NCBI RefSeq assembly: GCF_023213175.1
Contig: NZ_CP093312.1
Coordinates: 248,001 to 312,000 of the forward strand
From: Sulfurovum sp. XGS-02
GTDB taxonomy: Bacteria; Campylobacterota; Campylobacteria; Campylobacterales; Sulfurovaceae
DNA length: 64,000 nucleotides
Direction of reading: 5' to 3'
Of the stretch, positions 27,770 to 37,641 are shown piece after piece. Below the pieces are notes generated by a model. That model saw only the letters and a list, made by a program, of their open reading frames with translations. It made no database searches and was not told the DNA's origin. Position 1 is the stretch's first letter, and the number at the start of each line of letters is the position of its first letter. Position numbers and translations under genes: made by a program.

Positions 27770-28444
27770 ATGAAATATGTAGTATTTATAATTTTGTTTT
27801 GTAATACATCACTGTTAGCTTTAGAAAGTACATGCTACGGTAGTACGTCACACGGTAGATTGGAAAATGGCGTTCAGCTTTCTAGCCAAGGGAATAACTA
27901 TGTAAGTTACAGTAAAACAGCTGAACTCCTGGGCAGGACATATGTGCATTCAAAAGTAAAAGAGATTATAGAAGACTCATATAAATCATTAGAAACCGAA
28001 ATGCCCCAAAAGGTTTATAAATACGCAGAAACAGGCTTCAAAAAAGGTGGAAAATTTAGTCCCCATAAAACACATAGAAATGGCCTGTCTGTAGACTTTA
28101 TGGTTCCCGTTGTCAATAGCAGTGGAGAGTCAATACATTTACCCACACATTTATTTAATAAGTTTGGATACGATATAGAATTTGACAAAAAAGGTCACTA
28201 TGAAGGGTATACTATTGATTATGAAGCCATGGCGGCACATATTGTCAGCTTGCATAAAAAAGCAAAAGTTAAAGGTGCAAAAATATGGAGAGTTATATTT
28301 GATCCACAGTTGCAGCCCTATCTTCTAAAAACAAAATATGGAACATATTTGAGAAAACATATTCATTTTTCCAAGAAAAAGTCGTGGGTAAGACATGATG
28401 AACATTATCATGTTGATTTTATAGTGAAGTGTCTTAAGTATTGA
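27770..28444 (+). CDS. MepA-like murein endopeptidase (LAS metallopeptidase)
   Basis: 224 aa with a signal peptide (about 1-18, VVFIILFCNTSLLAL). Two zinc-site motifs are visible: HRNGLSVDF (HxxGxxxD) and HYHVDF near the C-terminus, matching the M74/M15 LAS fold; GKFSPHKTHRNG is MepA-like. It would cleave D-Ala-mDAP crosslinks in the periplasm. The ATG at 27770 is chosen over a GTG two codons upstream because AGGTGA sits just before it. Confidence 0.7.
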   Translation: MKYVVFIILFCNTSLLALESTCYGSTSHGRLENGVQLSSQGNNYVSYSKTAELLGRTYVHSKVKEIIEDSYKSLETEMPQKVYKYAETGFKKGGKFSPHKTHRNGLSVDFMVPVVNSSGESIHLPTHLFNKFGYDIEFDKKGHYEGYTIDYEAMAAHIVSLHKKAKVKGAKIWRVIFDPQLQPYLLKTKYGTYLRKHIHFSKKKSWVRHDEHYHVDFIVKCLKY

Positions 28445-28489
28445 TCGATATAGAAATAAATAGCATAGTAAAGTAAGAAGGAGGAAGAG

Positions 28490-29143
28490 GTGTTCATCGG
28501 CCACTACGCAACATGTCTCGCGTTGAAAAAAGTTGAGAAGAAAGCATCATTGGGTATGTTATTCCTATCGGTTCAACTAGTCGACATCCTTTTCTTTCCA
28601 TTCGTACTTCTAGGAATAGAAAAAATTAATATCATCGAAAACTTTACTGAATCAACTCATTTTGAGTTAGAATATATGCCATACACACACAGTCTGCTTG
28701 CATCTATCCTGTTAGCGGGATTTGTTTATATTGTATTTCGAATGGTTCCCCCGAGAAATAAGTCAGTCGCATTGGTCATGGGAATTGCTGTACTGTCGCA
28801 CTGGTTTTTTGATCTTATCGTGCATACACCGGATTTACCACTTTGGAGCAATACATCCACCAAACTTGGTTTTGGGCTATGGAACAATGCAATTGCAACC
28901 TATACACTTGAAGCCGTACTCCTGGTTGGTGGACTGTGGCTCTATTTAAGTGCGACAACTTCGAAGTCATCCATAGGAAAATATGGCATGGGTATATTCG
29001 TAATTCTTCTTCTTTTGGTGAATGCCGTCAATATATTTGGACCACCTTTTGGAAACACTAAAACATCTCTGGCGATATCAGCACTTTTAATGTACTTCCT
29101 TTTTGCCGGATTAGCTCATTGGCTTGATAAAAAACGTTCATGA
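28490..29143 (+). CDS. Membrane protein, metal-dependent-hydrolase-like
   Basis: 217 aa with about six helices. The N-terminal FIGHYATCLALKKVEKKASLG, LVDILFF, and the pairs YTHSLLAS and SHWFFDLIVHTPD place His/Asp residues on helices as in the YdjM/DUF457 group. Those proteins are called putative hydrolases, but activity is unproven. The start is GTG with GGAGGAAGAGG upstream. It forms a loose cluster with the preceding envelope genes and is followed by a terminator-like element. Confidence 0.55.
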   Translation: MFIGHYATCLALKKVEKKASLGMLFLSVQLVDILFFPFVLLGIEKINIIENFTESTHFELEYMPYTHSLLASILLAGFVYIVFRMVPPRNKSVALVMGIAVLSHWFFDLIVHTPDLPLWSNTSTKLGFGLWNNAIATYTLEAVLLVGGLWLYLSATTSKSSIGKYGMGIFVILLLLVNAVNIFGPPFGNTKTSLAISALLMYFLFAGLAHWLDKKRS

Positions 29144-29194
29144 TTGAGAGAACGAATCTGTCATATGACAATGTTTCACCATAGAGCACTAAAA

Positions 29195-29224
29195 AACCTT
29201 ATAAAATGTCATCGAGGTTATTTT
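29195..29224. terminator. AT-rich terminator-like element, copy 4
   Basis: AACCT (29195-29199) pairs with AGGTT (29215-29219), with TATAAAAT inside. It is followed by ATTTT on the + strand and by six T's on the - strand. It resembles three elements at 60.5-62.8 kb that also sit at gene ends. Confidence 0.45.
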
Positions 29225-29289
29225 AATAATAAAAACTCTAAAAAAAATATAAACGCAAAAAGGTTTAAACAATGAATTGTGTGGATAGA

Positions 29290-29332
29290 TTTTAAAGAAA
29301 AAAGAAGTACTTTCGGGCGGAAGGCCCGAAAG
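29290..29332 (-). terminator. glnA intrinsic terminator
   Basis: CTTTCGGGC (29310-29318) and GCCCGAAAG (29324-29332) form a perfect 9-bp GC-rich stem. Read on the - strand it begins just after the glnA stop and is followed by TACTTCTTTTTTCTTT. Confidence 0.85.
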
Positions 29333-29338
29333 GAATAA

Positions 29339-30766
29339 TTAGCAAGAGTAAGTTGTGATGAATTCGAATGCTGTTGGTCTACCTTCATCTGGCCAGATTT
29401 GTCTTTCAAACTGGTAGTGTTGGTATGCATCGATGAAGTCTTGCGTAAATACTGGTTTCAAGAAGTCATTATCTGCAATAAGACCTTCAATTGCTTCTCT
29501 TAGTGTGTGAGGCATTTGAGGGATGTTTTTCTCTCTGATCTCATCAAGGCTGAGTTCGAAAAGGTCTTCGTCCATTGGTCCAACCATTTCATAACCACCA
29601 TGTTTGATACCATCAATTCCAGCCATCATCAATGCTGAGAATGCTAGGTATGGACATGCAGTTGAGTCCGGGAATCTTGTTTCGATTCTAGTTGCCGCTT
29701 CACCTGCACCATAAGGGATACGACAAGCTGCCGATCTGTTCTGGCTTGAATATGTCAAGATAGATGGCGCTTCAAACCCTGGAAGCAATCTTTTGTAAGA
29801 GTTTGTACTCGCATTGGTAAATGCAGAGACTGCTGCAGAGTGTTTAAAGATACCGCTTAGGTAGTCAAGCGCTGTTTTACTTAGGTTTGCGTACGCACCA
29901 TCTTTGTAGAAGAGGTTTTTCCCATCTTTCCAGATAGATTGGTGTACGTGCATACCGTTACCGTTATCACCGTAGAGTGGTTTTGGCATGAATGTTGCTG
30001 TTTTACCGTTAAGGTGTGCTACCATTTTAACGACATATTTGTACTTTTGAACGTTATCTGCAGCTTCGATCAATGTACCGAACTTGATACCGATCTCCCC
30101 TTGACCTTGTGCCACTTCATGGTGACCAAGCACAACTTCTAGACCTACTTCTTCAAGAAGTAACATCATTTCAGCTCTTAGGTCAACCATTGAGTCTGTA
30201 GGCATTACAGGGAAGTATCCACCTTTTGTTCCAGGTCTGTGACCCATGTTACCAACGTCATAGTTCGTATCACTGCTCCATTCACCCTCTTCTGTATCTA
30301 CTCTAAAGTATGCACTGTTCACATCATCTCTGAATTTTACATCATCAAAAATGAAGAATTCATTTTCAGGACCAAAGTATGCAACATCACCGATATTTGC
30401 TTCTGCAAGATATTCAAGTGATTTTTTAGCGATCGATCTAGGACATTTTTCATACATTTGGCCTTTGTAGATGTCATAAACATCACAGATCACGATAATA
30501 GTACTGTCAGCAGTGAACGGATCAAGGAATGCAGTCTCTACATCCGGCTTGAGAAGCATATCAGATTTGTTGATCGGCTGCCACGCTTCAATAGAAGAAC
30601 CATCAAACGGAATAGCCTCTAGCATCCCAGTTGTTACAGCACTCATTCTGTAACTGATGTGGTGCCAAGCACCTTTAATGTCTGTAAATCTAAAGTCTAC
30701 AAACTCTACCTCATTCTCTTCGCAATATTTATAAAACTCATCAATGTTGTTCACAAATTTACCCAT
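29339..30766 (-). CDS. glnA: Glutamine synthetase type I
   Basis: 475 aa. Makes glutamine from glutamate, ammonia and ATP. Visible motifs are [34 protein letters not shown] and NRSAACRIP. The segment that holds the adenylylated Tyr in enteric enzymes (NLYDLP) reads DLFELS, with Phe403 at the Tyr position, so control by GlnE-type adenylylation is not possible; H. pylori GlnA is known to lack it too. GGAG lies just before the ATG and GATACAAT is a likely -10 upstream. Confidence 0.97.
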   Translation of the reverse strand: MGKFVNNIDEFYKYCEENEVEFVDFRFTDIKGAWHHISYRMSAVTTGMLEAIPFDGSSIEAWQPINKSDMLLKPDVETAFLDPFTADSTIIVICDVYDIYKGQMYEKCPRSIAKKSLEYLAEANIGDVAYFGPENEFFIFDDVKFRDDVNSAYFRVDTEEGEWSSDTNYDVGNMGHRPGTKGGYFPVMPTDSMVDLRAEMMLLLEEVGLEVVLGHHEVAQGQGEIGIKFGTLIEAADNVQKYKYVVKMVAHLNGKTATFMPKPLYGDNGNGMHVHQSIWKDGKNLFYKDGAYANLSKTALDYLSGIFKHSAAVSAFTNASTNSYKRLLPGFEAPSILTYSSQNRSAACRIPYGAGEAATRIETRFPDSTACPYLAFSALMMAGIDGIKHGGYEMVGPMDEDLFELSLDEIREKNIPQMPHTLREAIEGLIADNDFLKPVFTQDFIDAYQHYQFERQIWPDEGRPTAFEFITTYSC

Positions 30767-30838
30767 GTAACTACTCCTAAATTAAAAATATATGTTGTAT
30801 TGTATCCATAAATCACTTACTTACATCCGTATTTGTGA

Positions 30839-31618
30839 TTAAAATTTAACCAATTGTCGATCTCGGCCTTCAAAAGTAGCAGCTTTTGTGTATCCGACCT
30901 CTTTTGTCTGTGCCGTTGCAATGTCATACCCGAACCCTATCTGGTCTACCGAATGGGCATCCGAAGAGAAGGTAATAGGGATATCAAGTGCATACGCCTC
31001 TTCTAGCAATGCACGTGACGGGTAGAGTTCACCTACAGGTTTGCGAAGACCGGCGGTGTTGACTTCCAGGACCATATTGGATCTTTTAATGGCGTGAAGG
31101 GCATCTTTTGCCAGGAGTCTTACATCTTTTTTAGGCATGAACTTAAATACTTTGATAAGATCAAGGTGTCCGGCAATGTCAAATTTCCCGGATTTTGCCA
31201 TCGCTTCGGTGGCTTCAAAATAGGCTTGCCATATCTCATCTATATCTTTGTTCTTCCATCCGGCGATGAATTCAGGGTTGTCAAAACTCCATTTGTCTAT
31301 AAAGTGAACGGAGCCTATCAGGTAGTCTACCTTTGCATGTAAAACACGATCGTCCATGTGTCCTGGAAGGTAATCCACCTCATAGCCGAATAGGATATTG
31401 ATATCCTTTTTGTAGCGTTCTTTAGCCCCTAAAATATCATCGGTATAGGCTTGCATCTCTTCAAATGCAAGACGGTAGTGGGGATCAAAATCCATGGGTG
31501 CATGTTCAGAAAACCCATAAATATCTATGCCCAGTTCTATGGCTTTTTGGATGTACTCATCCACCGTACCTTCAGCATGGTTACAACGTGTTGTGTGATT
31601 ATGTATATCTATTCTCAT
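30839..31618 (-). CDS. PHP-domain histidinol phosphatase (HisK/HisJ type)
   Basis: 259 aa. PHP metallophosphoesterase fold: DIHNHTTRCNHAEG (metal-binding HxH), GFSEHAPMDF, GYEVDYLPG, GSVHFID, GHLDLIKVF and SDAHSVDQIG. It matches the HisJ/HisK family that dephosphorylates histidinol phosphate; other phosphoesters are possible. No other his genes are present. It lies 72 bases before glnA on the same strand and is divergent from the U32 gene. Confidence 0.8.
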   Translation of the reverse strand: MRIDIHNHTTRCNHAEGTVDEYIQKAIELGIDIYGFSEHAPMDFDPHYRLAFEEMQAYTDDILGAKERYKKDINILFGYEVDYLPGHMDDRVLHAKVDYLIGSVHFIDKWSFDNPEFIAGWKNKDIDEIWQAYFEATEAMAKSGKFDIAGHLDLIKVFKFMPKKDVRLLAKDALHAIKRSNMVLEVNTAGLRKPVGELYPSRALLEEAYALDIPITFSSDAHSVDQIGFGYDIATAQTKEVGYTKAATFEGRDRQLVKF

Positions 31619-31652
31619 GGGGTGATTTTAGCATAAAAACTGTTTTTTACCA

Positions 31653-31690
31653 CTAATAGGATAAAATAAGAACCAAATAAATTCTATTAG
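31653..31690. promoter_or_regulatory. Inverted repeat around the U32-gene -10
   Basis: CTAATAG (31653-31659) and CTATTAG (31684-31690) are a perfect 7-bp pair that brackets TAAAAT (31662-31667), a likely -10 for the U32 operon. It could be an operator or a leader stem; the 24-base spacer makes the significance weak. Confidence 0.25.
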
Positions 31691-31697
31691 GCAAAAG

Positions 31698-33059
31698 ATG
31701 ACAGATCAAAATAAAGTTGAACTTTTAGCACCGGCAGGTAACTTGGAGAAGTTGAAGATCGCTCTGAACTATGGGGCAGATGCCGTATATGGGGGTACCA
31801 GTACCTTTTCACTGCGTATTCGTTCAGGCAAAGAGTTCGATATGGAATCCTATGCTGAAGGAATAGCCTATGCCCATGCCCGTGGCAAAAAAGTCTACTC
31901 TACCGTAAACTCATTTCCTTTTAATTCACAAATGAAACTTTATGAAAACCACATTGCTAAGATCGCTGAACTGAAACCCGATGCACTGATCGTCTCGAGC
32001 CCCGGAGTGGTAAAGATCGCCAATCGTATTGCACCGGACATTCCTATCCACCTCTCTACACAGGCCAATGTAATGAATGCCATGGATGCAGAGGTCTATT
32101 ATGACCTTGGGGTCAAGCGTATCATCGTAGCGCGTGAAATCAGCCTGAAAGATTGTGAAGCCATTAAACACCATCTGCCTGATCTTGAATTAGAGATATT
32201 CGTACATGGTTCGATGTGTTTTGCCTACTCTGGACGCTGTCTCATCTCTTCACTCCAAACGGGCCGTGTACCCAACCGTGGATCGTGTGCCAATGACTGC
32301 CGTTTCCCATATGAGGTCTACGCACACAACCCTGAGTCAGGAACTACATTCAGACTGGATGAAGAAGAGGGGATCGGTACCTATATCATGAATGCAAAAG
32401 ATATGAATATGGCATCACATATCGATGAGATACTCAAATCAGGTGTCATAGATTCACTGAAGATAGAAGGGCGTACCAAGTCTCCTTACTATGCGGCTGT
32501 GGTCACCAAAGCCTATCGTCATGCGATCGATGATTTTTATGCCAATGATTTTGATGCGGCGCGCTATCAGGCTGAACTTAACACCACACAGAACCGCGGG
32601 TTTACAGATGCCTATCTGCTCTCACGGCCTTTTGATAGAAGTGAGACAGAGTCGAACGAGTTTTCAATACAGTACGGTACCCACCAGGTAGCCGGGCTTG
32701 TCCTGGAAGATGGTTTGACATGGAAATGTAAAGACAAAACGTGTGTGGGTGACAGTGTAGAGATCGTCCTACCTCTGGATGCAACGGTTGAACTGGTAGA
32801 CAATGAGATAGGTAAGATAGAAGAGATAGAAGGGAAGTATTGGCTGACATTCAAAAAGATGCTCTCCGAGTCAGGCAAGGAGTTTGAGTGTATTCACTCC
32901 GGGGACTTGAACAATATTCTTTTACCTACGAAACTGCCGGGGTATACTATATTAAGACGTGAGATCGCGGAAGCATTGGAGAACAAGGGCTTGACGGAGA
33001 GCTCAACACCTATGAAGCAGGAACAAGCAGTCAAACCAACAAGTAAGGATATAAAATGA
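31698..33059 (+). CDS. U32-family protein (TrhP/RlhA-like)
   Basis: 453 aa. Begins ELLAPAGNLEKLKIALNYGADAVYGG, the family signature. Cys-rich central motif: VHGSMCFAYSGRCLISS, then NRGSCANDCRFPYEV, which can bind an Fe-S cluster. E. coli members TrhP and RlhA hydroxylate tRNA or 23S rRNA, while older work calls them peptidases; RNA hydroxylation is the better current inference. Overlaps the next purE-like gene by four bases (ATGA). First gene of a conserved run to rplS. Confidence 0.85.
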   Translation: MTDQNKVELLAPAGNLEKLKIALNYGADAVYGGTSTFSLRIRSGKEFDMESYAEGIAYAHARGKKVYSTVNSFPFNSQMKLYENHIAKIAELKPDALIVSSPGVVKIANRIAPDIPIHLSTQANVMNAMDAEVYYDLGVKRIIVAREISLKDCEAIKHHLPDLELEIFVHGSMCFAYSGRCLISSLQTGRVPNRGSCANDCRFPYEVYAHNPESGTTFRLDEEEGIGTYIMNAKDMNMASHIDEILKSGVIDSLKIEGRTKSPYYAAVVTKAYRHAIDDFYANDFDAARYQAELNTTQNRGFTDAYLLSRPFDRSETESNEFSIQYGTHQVAGLVLEDGLTWKCKDKTCVGDSVEIVLPLDATVELVDNEIGKIEEIEGKYWLTFKKMLSESGKEFECIHSGDLNNILLPTKLPGYTILRREIAEALENKGLTESSTPMKQEQAVKPTSKDIK

Positions 33060-33550
33060 AATTTGTATCGATCGTAATGGAAAGTAAAAGTGACTACAGT
33101 GTGATGTCTGAATGTTCAGAGACACTGAAAAAATTCGGTGTACCGTATGAGCTCGTCATCTCTTCAGCGCACAGAAGCCTTGAGAGAACGATGCAGTATG
33201 TCAAAGAATCAGAAGCCAAAGGTGCACAGGTCTACATAGCAGCATCGGGTATGGCAGCACATCTTGCTGGTGCGTTAGCGGCTGCAACGAGTAAGCCAGT
33301 ACTTGGTGTACCTATGGAAAGTGGTGCACTGAAGGGTGAAGATGCACTGCTTTCTACAGTCATGATGACAGCAGGTATGCCGGTAGGTACACTTGCCATA
33401 GGTAAATCAGGTGCGGTCAATGCTGCGTATTTGGCTATACAGATCATGGCCCTGCAAGATGATGAGCTTAGGGTAAAACTGCAAGAAGATCGTATAAGCA
33501 AAGCAAAGAAAGTAGAACTTGATTCTTCAGAGATTGAAACAATACTGTAA
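33056..33550 (+). CDS. PurE-family protein, divergent copy
   Basis: 164 aa. N5-CAIR mutase fold with SAHRSLERT (catalytic-type His), [12 protein letters not shown] and [10 protein letters not shown]. The phosphate loop reads ESKSD where the canonical one is GSxSD, and RTP and HLPGM read RSL and HLAGA. Its position between the U32 gene and glyQ matches the single purE of C. jejuni from memory, so it may be the ancestral copy. A second, canonical PurE lies 2 kb on. It may be a working mutase or a paralog with another role. Confidence 0.75.
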   Translation: MKFVSIVMESKSDYSVMSECSETLKKFGVPYELVISSAHRSLERTMQYVKESEAKGAQVYIAASGMAAHLAGALAAATSKPVLGVPMESGALKGEDALLSTVMMTAGMPVGTLAIGKSGAVNAAYLAIQIMALQDDELRVKLQEDRISKAKKVELDSSEIETIL

Positions 33551-33574
33551 AATTAAAACTAGGTAGAAATATAG

Positions 33575-34468
33575 ATGAACAACAACGCCATTACATTTAG
33601 CGAACTCCTCCTCAAATTACAACAATTCTGGGCAGAACAGGGGTGTAATATCGTACAGCCTTATGACATTCCTTCAGGTGCAGGTACATTCCACCCTGCG
33701 ACACTGCTTAGAAGCCTGGACTCTCAGCCTTGGTCAGCTGCGTATGTAGCGCCTTCACGCCGTCCGACAGATGGACGTTATGGGGAAAATCCTAACCGTC
33801 TTGGTGCTTATTATCAGTTTCAAACACTGATCAAGCCCAGCCCTGACAATATTCAAGAGCTTTATTTGAAGTCTCTGGAATACCTGGGATTGAACTTGAA
33901 AGAACATGATATCCGTTTTGTAGAAGACAACTGGGAGTCTCCGACTTTAGGTGCCTGGGGTCTTGGTTGGGAAGTGTGGCTTGATGGTATGGAAGTCACA
34001 CAGTTTACCTACTTTCAGCAGGTTGGTGGTATCGCGTGCGATCCTGTAGCGGTAGAGATCACGTATGGAACAGAGAGACTTGCGATGTATCTGCAAGGGG
34101 TGGACTCAGTCTATGATCTGGTTTGGAACCGTATGGGGGAGAGTGTCACGACGTATGGTGATGTACATAAAGAGACAGAGTATGAGTTTTCCACGTATCA
34201 CTTTGAAGTCGCTAATGTAGAGAAGCTCTTCCAGCATTTTGAGGATGCTTCCAATGAATGTGAAGTATGTCTTGAGGCAGGTTTGCCTCTACCGGCGTAT
34301 GATCAATGTATGATCGCGTCTCATGCTTTTAATGTGCTGGATGCAAGAAAAGCGATCTCCCAGGCGCAGAGACAGAACTATATTTTAAAAGTGAGAGAAC
34401 TCTCCATAGGGTGTGCAAAGCTTTATAAAGCGCAAGAACAAGAACGTAATGCACGTGTGAGAGGCTAA
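33575..34468 (+). CDS. glyQ: Glycyl-tRNA synthetase alpha subunit
   Basis: 297 aa, usual length. Catalytic subunit of the bacterial alpha2beta2 class II enzyme. Motifs include [47 protein letters not shown] and [18 protein letters not shown]. The beta subunit gene (glyS) is not in this window. ATG with an upstream AGGTAGAA. Sits between two purE genes in a same-strand run. Confidence 0.97.
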   Translation: MNNNAITFSELLLKLQQFWAEQGCNIVQPYDIPSGAGTFHPATLLRSLDSQPWSAAYVAPSRRPTDGRYGENPNRLGAYYQFQTLIKPSPDNIQELYLKSLEYLGLNLKEHDIRFVEDNWESPTLGAWGLGWEVWLDGMEVTQFTYFQQVGGIACDPVAVEITYGTERLAMYLQGVDSVYDLVWNRMGESVTTYGDVHKETEYEFSTYHFEVANVEKLFQHFEDASNECEVCLEAGLPLPAYDQCMIASHAFNVLDARKAISQAQRQNYILKVRELSIGCAKLYKAQEQERNARVRG

Positions 34469-34471
34469 GTT

Positions 34472-35632
34472 TTGATTGAAAAACTGGTAACTTCAAGTTT
34501 AAAAATGGGAGTCATTGCCGGCGGTCAGCTTGGCAAGATGTTGATTCAAGAGGCTAGCAAATGGGATATCTCCACCTATGTACTTGACCCGGATGAAGGG
34601 TGTTCTGCGCGTAATGTGGCCTCTGTTTACGTGAAAGGTGATTTTAACGACTTTGAAACGGTCTATGCATTCGGAAAGCGCGTAGATATTTTGACCTTTG
34701 AACTTGAAAATGTCAATATCGAAGCCTTACAAAAGCTTAAATCCGAGGGATTGAAGATCGTTCCGGACCCTGATATTCTGGCACTTATTCAGGATAAAGG
34801 ACTCCAAAAAGAGTTCTATGCAAAGCACGCACTGCCGACCTCTTCTTTTATATGCTGTGAAAATGCAGAAGAGATAGCAGAAGCGATTCAGGCAAAAAAA
34901 CTTGCCTATCCTTTTGTGCAGAAGTTACGTAAAGGTGGATACGACGGACGTGGTGTATCACTGATCCATAGTAGTGAAAAAACACTTTTAGAAGGTACTT
35001 CTGTTATAGAAAAAAAAGTGGATATAGATAAAGAGATCGCTGTGATCGCTGCAAGAAACAGTGCAGGAGAAGTACGTTGTTTCCCTGCGGTGGAGATGAC
35101 ATTCAACGATGAGACAAACTTAGTTGAAGAGATCTTCTGTCCTGCAGATATTACGCAAGAAGAGGCACAAACAGCAGAGACATTGGCGATAGAGATCATT
35201 GAAAAGTTAGATATGGTCGGATTGTTGGCGATCGAGTTCTTTATAGACAAACAAGGTCAGATACTCATCAATGAAGTAGCGCCGCGTCCGCATAACAGCG
35301 GGCACCATACGATAGACAGTGTGGTCACCTCTCAATTGGAACAGCTGCTACGTGCCATACTTGATCTTCCTTTGGGAAGTACGAAGTTAACCAGTGCGTC
35401 AGTGATGCTGAACCTGTTGGGAGAACCGGGGTTTGATGGGCCGGTCTATTATGAAGGTTTTAGTGAGTCTCTGGCTATCGATGGGGTCAAGGTCCATCTT
35501 TATGGTAAAAAAAATACAAGACCTTCCAGAAAGATGGGACATGTCACGGTCTTGGCAGATACAGTTGAAAATGCATTTAAAAAAGCAGATCAAGTGAAAA
35601 ATATACTAAAGGTGAAATCATGGAAAAAGTAG
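34472..35632 (+). CDS. purK: N5-CAIR synthetase PurK
   Basis: 386 aa. ATP-grasp enzyme making N5-carboxyaminoimidazole ribotide. GVIAGGQLGKMLIQEA is the N-terminal signature; VQKLRKGGYDGRGV is the grasp loop; EVAPRPHNSGHHTID binds Mg and substrate. The start is TTG with GAGAGG upstream; an ATG at 34505 is possible but would cut into the first beta strand. Overlaps the second purE by 13 bases. With that gene it forms an apparent insertion between glyQ and NIF3. Confidence 0.93.
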   Translation: MIEKLVTSSLKMGVIAGGQLGKMLIQEASKWDISTYVLDPDEGCSARNVASVYVKGDFNDFETVYAFGKRVDILTFELENVNIEALQKLKSEGLKIVPDPDILALIQDKGLQKEFYAKHALPTSSFICCENAEEIAEAIQAKKLAYPFVQKLRKGGYDGRGVSLIHSSEKTLLEGTSVIEKKVDIDKEIAVIAARNSAGEVRCFPAVEMTFNDETNLVEEIFCPADITQEEAQTAETLAIEIIEKLDMVGLLAIEFFIDKQGQILINEVAPRPHNSGHHTIDSVVTSQLEQLLRAILDLPLGSTKLTSASVMLNLLGEPGFDGPVYYEGFSESLAIDGVKVHLYGKKNTRPSRKMGHVTVLADTVENAFKKADQVKNILKVKSWKK

Positions 35633-36120
35633 TGGTGAGTATTGTTATGGGATCAGATTCTGATCTTCCTGTTATGCAAGAGGCTGCCAAGATGTTGGAG
35701 CAGTTCAATGTAGGGTATGAACTGGACATCGTTTCGGCACACAGAACACCTGAAAAACTTTTTGAGTTTTCTGCCAATGCACATAAGCGTGGTATTCAGG
35801 TTATCATTGCCGGAGCGGGAGGTGCTGCACACTTGCCGGGTATGATAGCTTCCATGTCCCCGCTGCCGGTCATAGGGGTGCCTGTAAAATCAAGCAACTC
35901 TATTGATGGATGGGATTCAGTCCTCTCTATACTGCAAATGCCTGGAGGTGTACCTGTGGCTACAGTGGCACTCAACGGTGCCAAAAATGCAGGGATACTC
36001 GCAGCGCAGATCGTCTCTACTGCATGTGAAGAGACCAGAGAAGAGATCATCGCCTATAAACAAGGTCTTGCAGAGCAAGTGATGGAGAAGTCAAAAAGAG
36101 TACAGTCTCAGAGAGTTTAG
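35620..36120 (+). CDS. purE: N5-CAIR mutase PurE, canonical copy
   Basis: 166 aa. Converts N5-CAIR, the PurK product, to CAIR in purine synthesis. All class I motifs are intact: GSDSDLPVM, SAHRTPEKL, AGAGGAAHLPGM, PVIGVPVKSS. The start lies inside purK, so the two are coupled. It contrasts with the divergent copy at 33056, which lacks the Gly of GSxSD. The NIF3 gene starts one base after its stop. Confidence 0.95.
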   Translation: MEKVVVSIVMGSDSDLPVMQEAAKMLEQFNVGYELDIVSAHRTPEKLFEFSANAHKRGIQVIIAGAGGAAHLPGMIASMSPLPVIGVPVKSSNSIDGWDSVLSILQMPGGVPVATVALNGAKNAGILAAQIVSTACEETREEIIAYKQGLAEQVMEKSKRVQSQRV

Positions 36121-36121
36121 C

Positions 36122-36850
36122 ATGAAACTGCAAGAGATATATGACCATTTAGATCAAATTAGCCCCTTTGAACTTCAAGAAAAGTGGGATAACTCCGGAC
36201 TGATACTTGGTGATATGTCCAGAGAAGTATCACAGATCGTCGTGGCACTGGACATGGATGAAGAGATGATAGAGCGTGCAGAGCCCAATACACTTTTTGT
36301 TGTACATCATCCGCTTATTTTTGGTAAGATGACACAGCTTGATTTTGCAAAGTACCCTTCGAACCTTATCGAAAAGATGATACTGAAGAATCACTCTTTG
36401 ATCGCAATGCATACCAATTTTGATCAGACACATTTGAACCAATATGTGTTTGAAAAGATATTAGGGTTTCAAGTAGCGTCACAAGATCCTTTTGTGTGTA
36501 TGGCAAAAGGAGAGTGGCACTATAAAGAGCTTTTGACCCTGTTAAAAGAGAAACTGGGCTTGCCTACGCTCAAGGTCATAGGCAAAAAAGAGAAGGTCAG
36601 ATCTATCGCTTTGACCACAGGTGCAGGGGCTTCACTGATGGATGAGGTTGAGGCTGACTGTTTTTTGACCGGAGATATAAAATATCATGATGCGATGAAA
36701 GCCATGAGTGAAGATTTGATGATGGTAGACATCGGACACTATGAGAGTGAAAAGTTTTTTGCAGAGATCATGCTGGATGAGTTGAAAGTTTTACCTCTTT
36801 TAGCTATAATTTCAAATTCAAAAAACCCATTTCATATTGAAACAATATAA
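36122..36850 (+). CDS. NIF3-family dinuclear-metal protein
   Basis: 242 aa. Nif3/YbgI/DUF34 fold. WDNSGLILGD, a VVHHPLIFG metal motif, AMHTNFD, the C-terminal VDIGHYESEKFF and DCFLTGDIKYHD are all conserved. The family is often annotated as GTP cyclohydrolase 1 type 2, but the true activity is unsettled. The next gene encodes a coiled-coil zinc-ribbon protein, and this adjacency is conserved in Campylobacterota, suggesting a shared role. Confidence 0.85.
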   Translation: MKLQEIYDHLDQISPFELQEKWDNSGLILGDMSREVSQIVVALDMDEEMIERAEPNTLFVVHHPLIFGKMTQLDFAKYPSNLIEKMILKNHSLIAMHTNFDQTHLNQYVFEKILGFQVASQDPFVCMAKGEWHYKELLTLLKEKLGLPTLKVIGKKEKVRSIALTTGAGASLMDEVEADCFLTGDIKYHDAMKAMSEDLMMVDIGHYESEKFFAEIMLDELKVLPLLAIISNSKNPFHIETI

Positions 36851-36911
36851 AGTATGGGGAGAACCTCTCAAAATAATCATTGAGAACCCTTAAACGCCAA
36901 AAGGACAGAGA

Positions 36912-37631
36912 TTGAACAAACATCTAAAAGAGCTCATTGAGCTTTCAAAAATTGACAAGGCTATAGACAGTTATACTCCGCAGCTTGAAGCAGCAAATAA
37001 AAAAGTTGCAAAAGTAGAAAAGAAGATCAATGCCGCACAGGCAGAACTTGATACTTTAAATGCAAGTATCGTTGAAAATGATGCAAAAGTAAAAACATTT
37101 GAAGAGCAGCTCGCAATGCTGAATGAGCAATTGGCTTCAAATGCTAAAAAATCTAAAGAGATCTCTACAGAAAAAGAGATGAAAGCACTCTCTTTGGAAG
37201 AAGATATCGCTAAAGAGAAGATGACTTTTGCCAATGAAGAGATCGAAAGACTTCAAAAGATCAATGAAACGACAGCACTGCTTGTAGAAGAAGCGAAGGC
37301 AAAAGTAGAAGCGTTGAGTGCAGAAGCAGCATCGGTCAATGAAGTGGTATCTGCAGAAAAAGCAGAGATCGAAAAAAACAAGGGTGAACTTTTTGTTGAA
37401 AGAGAAAAACTCAGTAGAGATATTGAACAGAAAGTACTTGCATTCTATGAGAAGATCCGTATTTGGGCAGGCAATACAGCAGTGGTCCCTGTGAAGAAAC
37501 AAGCATGTTACGGATGTTACATGAAGCTCAATGACAAAACCTATTCAGACGTGATCAAAGCAGAGGAGATCTGTAATTGTCCTCACTGTGGTAGAATTCT
37601 CTATATAGAGAGTGTTACGGAAGAAGCATAA
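36912..37631 (+). CDS. Coiled-coil C4 zinc-ribbon protein (CT398-like)
   Basis: 239 aa. Residues about 15-175 are a long coiled coil rich in Ala, Glu and Lys. The C-terminus has CYGC (Cys199, Cys202) and CPHC (Cys223, Cys226), a zinc ribbon; Cys221 is extra. The family includes Chlamydia CT398 and H. pylori HP0958 (FlgZ), which has been linked to flagellar regulation and RpoN. The start is TTG with AAGGACAG upstream. The 61-base gap before it holds no recognised feature. Confidence 0.8.
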   Translation: MNKHLKELIELSKIDKAIDSYTPQLEAANKKVAKVEKKINAAQAELDTLNASIVENDAKVKTFEEQLAMLNEQLASNAKKSKEISTEKEMKALSLEEDIAKEKMTFANEEIERLQKINETTALLVEEAKAKVEALSAEAASVNEVVSAEKAEIEKNKGELFVEREKLSRDIEQKVLAFYEKIRIWAGNTAVVPVKKQACYGCYMKLNDKTYSDVIKAEEICNCPHCGRILYIESVTEEA

Positions 37632-37641
37632 GCGATGTACT

